A program made the position numbers and the translations under genes. From NCBI GenBank assembly GCA_936450465.1, contig OW388304.1, forward strand, positions 6,640,700-6,704,699: a stretch of 64,000 bases of DNA, given 5' to 3'. Numbering within the stretch: the first letter of the stretch is position 1; each line of letters starts with the position of its first letter. The notes below the pieces were generated by a model, which was not told the DNA's origin, did no database searches, and was given only the letters and a program-made list of their open reading frames with translations. Shown here in pieces: positions 48,440 through 60,800 of this stretch. The stretch comes from Gibbula magus (lineage: Eukaryota > Mollusca > Gastropoda > Trochida > Trochidae).

Positions 48440-49797
48440 TACAGATTCATATTCGGCATATAAATTGTTTTGTCAAGAATATTAAATAACATGCACCACT
48501 GAAACTAGAATAAAAATAAGAATGAAAGGGAAGGGGACCTACTTTTGAACATTTAAAATGGCCCTGGTTATTCACACAACCAGGAAGTTGATAACAGGCG
48601 ATGTTTTCTCTCTCAAATGATAACATTGAAATGTGCAGCAACTTACCAAGGATTTAATTCTTAAAAGTTGTTTATTATTGATACATGAGCACGGGCTCTC
48701 GAAAGGATGTTTACTTTTCCCAAACACTGGTATAAATAACATGCATTTTCATTAAACTTTGAAATGTAAGATATCCACATTATAAATATTTATGTGGATT
48801 TTATTAGTTTGATCAAACAAAATTCTCCTTTTTCATTCACTATTTACCAGTCTGTTTTAAAACAAATGACACATAACATATACAGGACAAAAACAACTTT
48901 AATAACTTTAGTGACAATACAACTATAGAAAATTACATAAAAATAAAGAAAAACATGTGAAAAATGCAACATGTACCGATTAATTATGATAGCATAACTG
49001 CAAATGAGATTAACAAGTGCATGGCACCGTTTTAAATGAATTTACGTTGCTTACATCAACATCTGAAATATATACTTATAATTACTAAAGTGATACATGC
49101 TTAGTTGTACAATATTATCATCTAAGTGAGTTCACAGTCTATCCGTTACTAAAAGTACATGAGGAATTATCAAATATATCGTCTTCATGGAGAAAGGCAT
49201 GAATCTTCCAATCACGATAGTTACAAATTTCATGCGCCGGCGATAGTTACTATAATTGAGTCTGGAATCTTATTATCGGTTTCCTTTCTCCTAAGAAGAC
49301 ATACATACCTGACCTCTTCTATTGTATTGTTTATTAGAAAGAGGGGGAAAAACCATATGTGCAATACGTCACAAATCTTGCGAAATGACGCAGTGAGGCA
49401 GGTCTAACGAAAGTGGATTTGGGTAGTGTTGTTTGAAATGAAAATTACGTTTTCATGCAATTTTGAAACTTTAATTTTTACTGTATTTGATAAATTTGTT
49501 GAATCGCATATTGAAATAATTGCCTTATGAACATGACAATTTCACGTAAAAAGTAAAGATTGAATGTTATTTCATATCATCATCAATATGTGTCTATCCA
49601 AAATGACAGCCAAGAATATCAAATTTTAATAATAAATAAAACAATAAGAAATCACATATCTGAAAATAAACAGATTTGTTGTTAATACATGTAAATTGCC
49701 AGTAAACACACTCATAAATACAATTAAATAAGCAGGATAGAGAAAGTTCAAATTCATGAAAATTTATCATTTTCGTGTTCTTCTTACTATTTTGTAA
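48440..49797. other. No gene seen
   Basis: AT-rich spacer before the minisatellite; no supported exon. Confidence 0.45.
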
Positions 49798-49799
49798 AC

Positions 49800-51535
49800 A
49801 GAGAGATTCAGATGTTGAGAGATTCAGATGTTGAGAGATTCAAATGTTGAGAGAGATTCAAATGTTGAGAGAGATTCAGATGTTGAGAGATTCAGATGTT
49901 GAGAGAGATTCAAATGTTGAGAGAGATTCAAATGTTGAGAGAGATTCAGATGTTGAGAGATTCAGATGTTGAGAGGGATTCAAATGTTGAGAGAGATTCA
50001 GATGTTGAGAGATTCAGATGTTGAGAGAGATTCAAATGTTGAGAGAGATTCAGATGTTGAGAGATTCAAATGTTGAGAGAGATTCAGATGTTGAGAGATT
50101 CAGATGTTGAGAGAGATTCAAATGTTGAGAGAGATTCAAATGTTGAGAGAGATTCAGATGTTGAGAGATTCAGATGTTGAGAGATTCAAATGTTGAGAGA
50201 GATTCAAATGTTGAGAGAGATTCAGATGTTGAGAGATTCAGATGTTGAGAGAGATTCAAATGTTGAGAGAGATTCAAATGTTGAGAGAGATTCAGATGTT
50301 GAGAGAGATTCAAATGTTGAGAGAGATTCAGATGTTGAGAGAGATTCAGATGTTGAGAGATTCAGATATTGAGAGAGATTCAAATGTTGAGAGAGATTCA
50401 GATGTTGAGAGATACAAATGTTGAGAGAGATTCAGATGTTGAGAGATTCAGATGTTGAGAGAGATTCAAATGTTGAGAGAGATTCAAATGTTGAGAGAGA
50501 TTCAGATGTTGAGAGATTAAGATGTTGAGAGAGATTCAAATGTTGAGAGAGATTCAGATGTTGAGAGATTCAGATGTTGAGAGAGATTCAAATTTTGAGA
50601 GAGATTCAGATGTTGAGAGAGAGATTCAAATGTTGAGAGAGATTCAGATTTTGAGAGAGATTCAAATGTTGAGAGAGATTCAGATATTGAGAGATTAAGA
50701 TGTTGAGAGAGATTCAAATGTTGAGAGAGATTCAAATGTTGAGAGAGATTCAAATGTTGAGAGAGATTCAAATGTTGAGAGAGATTCAGATATTGAGAGA
50801 TTCAGATGTTGAGAGAGATTCAAATGTTGAGAGAGATTCAGATGTTGAGAGATTCAGATGTTGAGAGAGGTTCAAATGTTGAGAGAGATTCAGATGTTGA
50901 GAGATTCAAATGTTGAGAGAGATTCAGATGTTGAGAGATTCAGATGTTGAGAGATTCAAATTTTGAGAGAGATTCAGATGTTGAGAGATTCAGATGTTGA
51001 GAGAGATTCAAATGTTGAGAGAGATTCAAATGTTGAGAGAGATTCAGATATTGAGAGATTCAGATGTTGAGAGAGATTCAAATGTTGAGAGAGATTCAGA
51101 TGTTGAGAGATTCAGATGTTGAGAGAGGTTCAAATGTTGAGAGAGATTCAGATGTTGAGAGATTCAAATGTTGAGAGAGATTCAGATGTTGAGAGATTCA
51201 GATGTTGAGAGATTCAAATTTTGAGAGAGATTCAGATGTTGAGAGAGATTCAAATGTTGAGAGAGATTCAAATGTTGAGAGAGATTCAAATGTTGAGAGA
51301 GATTCAGATGTTGAGAGATTCAGATGTTGAGAGAGATTCAGATGTTGAGAGATTCAGATGTTGAGAGAGATTCAAATGTTGAGAGAGATTCAAATGTTGA
51401 GAGAAATTCAGATGTTGAGAGATTCAAATGTTGAGAGAGATTCAAATGTTGAGAGAGATTCAGATGTTGAGAGAGATTCAGATGTTGAGAGAGATTCAAA
51501 TGTTGAGAGAGATTCAAATGTTGAGAGAGATTCAC
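49800..51535 (+). repeat. 16/18-bp minisatellite (GATTCAGATGTTGAGA type)
   Basis: About 100 mixed units of AGATTCAGATGTTGAG (16 bp) and AGAGATTCAAATGTTGAG (18 bp), with small variants (TATTGAG, TTTTGAG). Mixed unit lengths keep breaking the frame, so the short [15 protein letters not shown] ORFs are artefacts. It is directly 3' of the phosphatase exon (minus-strand view). Confidence 0.95.
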
Positions 51536-51694
51536 ATTCTTGTTGCAGCTGGGTACATCTTCTTGTAAAGTCAAACAACTGCTTCAATTCACCCTGGAAC
51601 AAGACCATGAAATGTCAAGTGTTCCTAAACATCTATATTTTGTCAAGTAAACTAAAGGAGATAATTATTGAGTCAACAAATGGAGTGCCTGTAC

Positions 51695-51833
51695 CTGTGT
51701 GATTTTGATGTCCGGGAAACTCCTGGTGAAGCTCCTCACTTGATGCAGGACGTCCACTGTCTCGTCCTCCTGGATCTCAGACATCAGGTTCCCCAGCATA
51801 CAGAACATCACACCAGTCTTCCTGTCTGTGGAG
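51695..51833 (-). CDS. Phosphatase exon: degenerate D2 P-loop
   Basis: Acceptor CCTCTGTTCCAG|CTCC, donor CACACAG|GTACAG, 139 nt. It reads STDRKTGVMFCMLGNLMSE, then IQEDETVDVLHQVRSFTRSF and PDIKITQ. The (R)(K/T)TG.FC.L..L...I..DETVDV...VR..R pattern is that of the PTP P-loop/alpha4 exon; the catalytic Cys-x5-Arg spacing is not kept. The 69-bp array upstream copies this exon's boundary. Confidence 0.7.
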
Positions 51834-54800
51834 CTGGAACAGAGGACAGTTAGTGATATATACAGCACACAGAACATCACACCAGTCTTCCTGTCTGTGG
51901 AGCTGGAACAGAGGATAGTTAGTGATATATACAGTACATAGAACATCACACCAGTCTTCCTGTCTGTGGAGCTGGAACAGAGGATAGTTAGTGATATATA
52001 CAGTACACAGAACATCACACCAGTCTTCCTGTCTGTGGAGCTGGAACAGAGGATAGTTAGTGATATATACAGTACACAGAACATCACACCAGTCTTCCTG
52101 TCTGTGGAGCTGGAACAGAGGATAGTTAGTGATATATACAACATACAGAACATCACACTAGTCTTCTTGCTGTGGAGCTGGAACAGAGGATAGTTAGTGA
52201 TATATACAGCACACATAACATCACACCAGTCTTCCTGTCTGTGGAGCTGGAACAGAGGATAGTTAGTGATATATACAACATACAGAATATCACACCAGTC
52301 GTCCTGTCTGTGGAGCTGGAACAGAGGATAGTTAGTGATATATACAGCACACATAACATCACACCAGTCGTCCTGTCTGTGGAGCTGGAACAGAGGATAG
52401 TTAGTGATATATACAGTACACAGAACATCACACCAGTCTTCCTGTCTGTGGAGCTGGAACAGAGGATAGTTAGTGATATATACAGTACACAGAACATCAC
52501 ACCAGTCTTCCTGTCTGTGGAGCTGGAACAGAGGATAGTTAGTGATATATACAACATACAGAACATCACACTAGTCTTCTTGCTGTGGAGCTGGAACAGA
52601 GGATAGTTAGTGATATATACAGCACACATAACATCACACCAGTCTTCCTGTCTGTGGAGCTGGAACAGAGGATAGTTAGTGATATATACAACATACAGAA
52701 TATCACACCAGTCGTCCTGTCTGTGGAGCTGGAACAGAGGATAGTTAGTGATATATACAGCACACATAACATCACACCAGTCGTCCTGTCTGTGGAGCTG
52801 GAACAGAGGATAGTTAGTGATATATACAGCACACATAACATCACACCAGTCTTCCTGTCTGTGGAGCTGGAACAGAGGATAGTTAGTGATATATACAGCA
52901 CACATAACATCACACCAGTCTTCCTGTCTGTGGAGCTGGAACAGAGGATTGTTAGTGATATATACAACATACAGAATATCACACCAGTCGTCCTATCTGT
53001 GGAGCTGGAACAGAGGATAGTTAGTGATATATACAGCACACATAACATCACACCAGTCTTCCTGTCTGTGGAGCTGGAACAGAGGATGGTTAGTGATATA
53101 TACAACATACAGAACATCACACCAGTCTTCCTGTCTGTGGAGCTGGAACAGAGGATAGTTAGTGATATATACAGTACACAGAACATCACACCAGTCTTCC
53201 TATCTGTGGAGCTGGAACAGAGGATAGTTAGTGATATATACAGTACACAGAACATCACACCAGTCTTCCTGTCTGTGGAGCTGGAACAGAGGATAGTTAG
53301 TGATATATACAACATACAGAACATCACACCAGTCTTCCTATCTGTGGAGCTGGAACAGAGGATAGTTAGTGATATATACAGTACACAGAACATCACACCA
53401 GTCTTCCTATCTGTGGAGCTGGAACAGAGGATAGTTAGTGATATATACAGTACACAGAACATCACACCAGTCTTCCTGTCTGTGGAGCTGGAACAGAGGA
53501 TAGTTAGTGATATATACAACATACAGAACATCACACCAGTCTTCCTATCTGTGGAGCTGGAACAGAGGATAGTTAGTGATATATACAGCACACATAACAT
53601 CACACCAGTCGTCCTGTCTGTGGAGCTGGAACAGAGGATAGTTAGTGATATATACAGTACACACAGAACATCACACCAGTCGTCCTGTCTGTGGAGCTGG
53701 AACAGAGGATAGTTAGTGATATATACAGCACACAGAACATCACACCAGTCTTCCTATCTGTGGAGCTGGAACAGAGGATAGTTAGTGATATATACAGTAC
53801 ACAGAACATCACACCAGTCTTCCTGTCTGTGGAGCTGGAACAGAGGATAGTTAGTGATATATACAACATACAGAACATCACACCAGTCTTCCTATCTGTG
53901 GAGCTGGAACAGAGGATAGTTAGTGATATATACAGCACACATAACATCACACCAGTCGTCCTGTCTGTGGAGCTGGAACAGAGGATAGTTAGTGATATAT
54001 ACAGTACACAGAACATCACACCAGTCTTCCTATCTGTGGAGCTGGAACAGAGGATAGTTAGTGATATATACAACATACAGAACATCACACCAGTCTTCCT
54101 ATCTGTGGAGCTGGAACAGAGGATAGTTAGTGATATATACAGTACACAGAACATCACACCAGTCTTCCTGTCTGTGGAGCTGGAACAGAGGATAGTTAGT
54201 GATATATACAGTACACAGAACATCACACCAGTCTTCCTATCTGTGGAGCTGGAACAGAGGATAGTTAGTGATATATACAGTACACAGAACATCACACCAG
54301 TCTTCCTGTCTGTGGAGCTGGAACAGAGGATAGTTAGTGATATATACAACATACAGAACATCACACCAGTCTTCCTATCTGTGGAGCTGGAACAGAGGAT
54401 AGTTAGTGATATATACAGCACACATAACATCACACCAGTCTTCCTGTCTGTGGAGCTGGAACAGAGGATAGTTAGTGATATATACAACATACAGAACATC
54501 ACACCAGTCTTCCTGTCTGTGGAGCTGGAACAGAGGATAGTTAGTGATATATACAGTACACAGAACATCACACCAGTCTTCCTATCTGTGGAGCTGGAAC
54601 AGAGGATAGTTAGTGATATATACAGTACACAGAACATCACACCAGTCTTCCTGTCTGTGGAGCTGGAACAGAGGATAGTTAGTGATATATACAACATACA
54701 GAACATCACACCAGTCTTCCTATCTGTGGAGCTGGAACAGAGGATAGTTAGTGATATATACAGCACACATAACATCACACCAGTCGTCCTGTCTGTGGAG

Positions 54801-57800
54801 CTGGAACAGAGGATAGTTAGTGATATATACAGTACACACAGAACATCACACCAGTCGTCCTGTCTGTGGAGCTGGAACAGAGGATAGTTAGTGATATATA
54901 CAGCACACAGAACATCACACCAGTCTTCCTATCTGTGGAGCTGGAACAGAGGATAGTTAGTGATATATACAGTACACAGAACATCACACCAGTCTTCCTG
55001 TCTGTGGAGCTGGAACAGAGGATAGTTAGTGATATATACAACATACAGAACATCACACCAGTCTTCCTATCTGTGGAGCTGGAACAGAGGATAGTTAGTG
55101 ATATATACAGCACACATAACATCACACCAGTCGTCCTGTCTGTGGAGCTGGAACAGAGGATAGTTAGTGATATATACAGCACACAGAACATCACACCAGT
55201 CTTCCTATCTGTGGAGCTGGAACAGAGGATAGTTAGTGATATATACAACATACAGAACATCACACCAGTCTTCCTATCTGTGGAGCTGGAACAGAGGATA
55301 GTTAGTGATATATACAGCACACATAACATCACACCAGTCGTCCTGACTGTGGAGCTGGAACAGAGGATAGTTAGTGATATATACAGTACACAGAACATCA
55401 CACCAGTCTTCCTATCTGTGGAGCTGGAACAGAGGATAGTTAGTGATATATACAACATACAGAACATCACACCAGTCTTCCTATCTGTGGAGCTGGAACA
55501 GAGGATAGTTAGTGATATATACAGTACACAGAACATCACACCAGTCTTCCTATCTGTGGAGCTGGAACAGAGGATAGTTAGTGATATATACAACATACAG
55601 AACATCACACCAGTCTTCCTATCTGTGGAGCTGGAACAGAGGATAGTTAGTGATATATACAGTACACAGAACATCACACCAGTCGTCCTGTCTGTGGAGC
55701 TGGAACAGAGGATAGTTAGTGATATATAGAGTACACAGAACATCACACCAGTCTTCCTATCTGTGGAGCTGGAACAGAGGATAGTTAGTGATATATACAA
55801 CACACATAACATCACACCAGTCGTCCTATCTGTGGAGCTGGAACAGAGGATAGTTAGTGATATATACAACACACAGAACATCACACCAGTCTTCCTGTCT
55901 GTGGAGCTGGAACAGAGGATAGTTAGTGATATATACAGTACACAGAACATCACACCAGTCTTCCTATCTGTGAAGCTGGAACAGAGGATAGTTAGTGATA
56001 TATACAGTACACAGAACATCACACCAGTCTTCCTATCTGTGGAGCTGGAACAGAGGATAGTTAGTGATATATACAGTACACAGAACATCACACCAGTCTT
56101 CCTATCTGTGGAGCTGGAACAGAGGATAGTTAGTGATATATACAGTACACAGAACATCACACCAGTCTTCCTATCTGTGGAGCTGGAACAGAGGATAGTT
56201 AGTGATATATGCAGTACACAGAACATCACACCAGTCTTCCTGTCTGTGGAGCTGGAACAGAGGATAGTTAGTGATATATACAGTACACAGAACATCACAC
56301 CAGTCTTCCTGTCTGTGGAGCTGGAACAGAGGATAGTTAGTGATATATACAGTACACAGAACATCACACCAGTCTTCCTGTCTGTGGAGCTGGAACAGAG
56401 GATAGTTAGTGATATATACAGTACACAGAACATCACACCAGTCTTCCTATCTGTGGAGCTGGAACAGAGGATAGTTAGTGATATATACAGTACACAGAAC
56501 ATCACACCAGTCTTCCTGTCTGTGGAGCTGGAACAGAGGATAGTTAGTGATATATACAGTACACAGAACATCACACCAGTCTTCCTGTCTGTGGAGCTGG
56601 AACAGAGGATAGTTAGTGATATATACAGTACACAGAACATCACACCAGTCTTCCTGTCTGTGGAGCTGGAACAGAGGATAGTTAGTGATATATACAGTAC
56701 ATAGAACATCACACCAGTCTTCCTGTCTGTGGAGCTGGAACAGAGGATAGTTAGTGATATATACAGTACACAGAACATCACACCAGTCTTCCTGTCTGTG
56801 GAGCTGGAACAGAGGATAGTTAGTGATATATACAGTACACAGAACATCACACCAGTCTTCCTGTCTGTGGAGCTGGAACAGAGGATAGTTAGTGATATAT
56901 ACAGTACACAGAACATCACACCAGTCTTCCTGTCTGTGGAGCTGGAACAGAGGATAGTTAGTGATATATACAGTACACAGAACATCACACCAGTCTTCCT
57001 GTCTGTGGAGCTGGAACAGAGGATAGTTAGTGATATATACAGTACACAGAACATCACACCAGTCTTCCTGTCTGTGGAGCTGGAACAGAGGATAGTTAGT
57101 GATATATACAGTACACAGAACATCACACCAGTCTTCCTGTCTGTGGAGCTGGAACAGAGGATAGTTAGTGATATATACAGTACACAGAACATCACACCAG
57201 TCTTCCTGTCTGTGGAGCTGGAACAGAGGATAGTTAGTGATATATACAGTACACAGAACATCACACCAGTCTTCCTATCTGTGGAGCTGGAACAGAGGAT
57301 AGTTAGTGATATATACAGTACACAGAACATCACACCAGTCTTCCTGTCTGTGGAGCTGGAGCACAGTCTACATAACCATTTTAATCATATTGCGATATAT
57401 TTGATTTTTGAATTTTCGAAAAAACAATAGTGGTTTTTGGGCAACGAATTTAACCAAAACAATTCCAATTAACTGAAATTAAGTATTGTTTTCAAGAGGA
57501 TGCCCTATATTTTCGTTGTATGTTTTTTTTCAGCATTGTATCGCTGACTTTTGATGGTCAATGTCGTATGAAAAGCCGAAAGTGAACTTTTCTTAACATT
57601 ATCTCAACTTTCGCAAAACACCCATTGACGTAATTTTGTTCTGTGTCAACACAAATACTGTTAGTACAGTGCATTTTGTTCAGACGTTGTTGTGGTTAAA
57701 TAAGGCCAGGATTTGGGTGCAATCTCACATTGAGATTAGGCTTATAGATGATAATATATGTCTATGTCATATTATATGTTAGATACGAGTGCCGAAATTA

Positions 57801-60800
57801 TTAGTATTTCCCAATAAACAAATATACAGGCACGGATAAATAATATCGTTCATGACATGACAGATTAATAGTTTGCCCTAGGGCATTCAGGTATGGAACA
57901 TATGAACTCTGATTTGACCCACTGTCGTTGTGCTGGTATACCAGAACATATGACGTCAAAGTTATTCTGGTTGCATATCCTTGTGACATCGCAGCTGTAG
58001 ACGCTATTTACCTGCGTTTTGTACATGTAAGGTGTACGGGCGGGTGTCTGACTTATCTTCCTCGTTTCTAACACGACCTGACCCTAGATCACGCCTATGT
58101 CCTACTGGTTGCCGGGCTTCAGTGGAAGGCCACTTCAACCTTCACTATCTCACCTATGCAATATTTCTTCTACAATCGCACACAAGTACATGTTAAATAA
58201 AGTTCTAAAAGCGCTAAAGTTAATTTTTTTTTACCTTATTAAAGGTTTTCTGAAACAAATATTGGATTCAAGCTGCACTCTTGTTCTTGAATACATGTAC
58301 AATGAGTCTAAAACGATAAATCTACCTGTGTACTACCACTCTCGGTGCTCCAGGAACGAGGCTGAAAGACTCTTCACAGACACATGCTGGTGGAACTGAA
58401 AAAGCTGTATCTTCTGTTCATTGTGGTGAATCTGGAGACAAATGTTCATAAATTATTGCACTGAATGTAAGCATTCATGCTTTGATATAATAACTGGTCA
58501 TATTTGAATAGAGCAGTGCTATTAAGGTTTTTTTTAAAAAAATGAGAATTTACTTAATTAGTTATAGTAATATGTTGTATAATTTGAAAATTACTTACAG
58601 ATATTTGTAATTTCAGTAACAGTATGCAGGGAAAACTAACGCGAATGCAAAGTGTACTAGGCCATGAAGTTATTTATACTGTCTAAATAATGCTTTTGAT
58701 AACATACGGGTATTTGGATCTGTAGCGAAGAGAGACTCAGCTCAGAGGTCAATTTAACCTGATTCTTTGTTGTCAACTTGATTTCATCAAATGTCTTTGT
58801 ACGTCCTTTTTCAGCAACCAGCTCGGTCTGTAACGCTATGTAAAGAACTGTAGAAGCGAGCTAAGCTCACGTATTCCCCGCTTACGTCAAACTTTAAATG
58901 TGTAAACGTCACAGCAATGGATATAAACATATAATACTATAACTATATTTTCGGTTTTTAGATTGGATGAAAGTGGTGAGAACCGTTTCAGAGGTGTTTT
59001 CAATGTTATAAAAGTTATGGTTGATTTAATAATTGAGCAAGTTACTGTTTACATCATTCTATTATTTAAACCATCAAAGTAACCATGTGAACAATGTCGA
59101 CATGAAATAATTAGAAAATGGAGTTATATGATGTTTCATCATTCCACATACCTGAGTTTTATCCAGGACGATGACGTTATTTACGTCCACCAGCTTCCAC
59201 AGCAACATCTCCTGACCCGGATGTGGAGACTCACAGAGCAGGTGCCCCCTCACGCTCCTCAGGGATTGTACTACATGTACTGTAGGATAACAAAGTGTTA
59301 CTGTAAGATAACACATTGTTACTGTGGGTTACTGTTGATTAGCACATTGTTACTGTTGAATAAAACACTGTCATTGTTGGTTAGGACCAAGTTACTGTAA
59401 AACAATTTGTTACTAAGTGTCACATGGTGTTAGTGTAGGTTATCATAGTGGTACTGTGAGATAACACATTGTTATTGACGATTATCGCATTTTATGTGTG
59501 TTAATACAATGTTCTTGTAGTAGATCACGTTCAAAACATGAGGTAACACAAGGATCCGGTGAGAGATCTGGTGGGATCCCACCGGATCCTGGATCTGGCA
59601 AGGTATGTGCCGCCGGATCCCTGGATCTCAATTAAGGGTGGATCCGCGGAAGTCGGAATCCATCGTTTTTTGTCCTGTGTGTTATATCGTGATAACAGCT
59701 TGTTTATTTTAGTGTTCCTTTGATATGTTACATGGTTACCAAAGTTTCTTTGCGATAACATATTTTACTATACAGAACAAGTATTTCATTTTATCGTTTG
59801 GAGATGCGATTTGCGATTTTGAGTATTTAACAGTAGTAAAAACTATTCATTAACCTTATAAACTGCGTGTACAAGTTGATAATAAACACATTTTTACTGT
59901 AGGATAAAACAAATACTACTGTGCCGTAAGACATTATTGTTGTGAGATAACATGCACATTGTTACTTCGGATAAACATACTTGTGAGTTAAGGCACTGTT
60001 AACCTTTAATGATAATTCTTATTAACTGCGTCTTAAAGGAATAAACACCACATACAGAGTGAAACGCAGTAGAACTCACAGGAGCTGTTCTGACAATGAA
60101 GTCCTGGTTCCCGTCCACCCACATCCGGTTCTTGACTGGACCACCTGTTCAGTTTACACATCAAATGTTCAGTATTGTCTTCATTGTGAGGAGTGATAAA
60201 CATGGATCTTGCATGATAAAACATAATATTATATGGCTCCTTAGGAGTTATCTATCTCTACGCTCGTGACAAACTCTTCTAGTCCAACGCTAAATCACCC
60301 AAGAGCAATCAATATATCTTGTCCATGTTCCAGTACACGTGTTTTATTATGCAATAATTCTCACCTGCATAGTCTTCAGCTAGCATCATCTGAAACAGCG
60401 AAGTTCATGTCAGTTTCTATGACAGATAATTGGTGGTAACCAATTCAATACTAGTTAACCAATGAACCAAAGGTTACCTCCCTTGACTAAGGAGTAGTTT
60501 TGATGGAGCACGAAGTCGCATATAGAAAGCCATTGCGTTTAACGCTCACTTTCCACGTCAGTGTACGTGGTGCTAACAGTGAAAAGAGTCGATACAAGTG
60601 AAATCTTCATTGCTTTGGTAATTTAACAATAACATTTGTACAGTTACATATTATAGAATTACATAAATATGTCCATATGACTAAGTGGATGAAATGGGAA
60701 ATGAGAAAATAGGACAGACATACCATCAGATTACTCTCGGTAATGATTAACTCAATCTGACTACACAGCAAGGAAGCCACTACTTTGATTGACATATTTT

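Noticed and set aside
50190..51702. [20 protein letters not shown] ORFs
   Set aside because: Translations of the 16/18-bp minisatellite, broken by mixed unit lengths.
54817..57333. 838-codon open frame on the minus strand
   Set aside because: It runs through the 69-bp repeat only because 69 is divisible by 3 and the unit lacks stops; the plus strand is equally open. No independent evidence of translation.
58330..58411. Candidate phosphatase exon after CTTTTTCAG
   Set aside because: Phase 0 reading hits a stop before the donor; other frames do not match neighbouring phases or a D2 motif.
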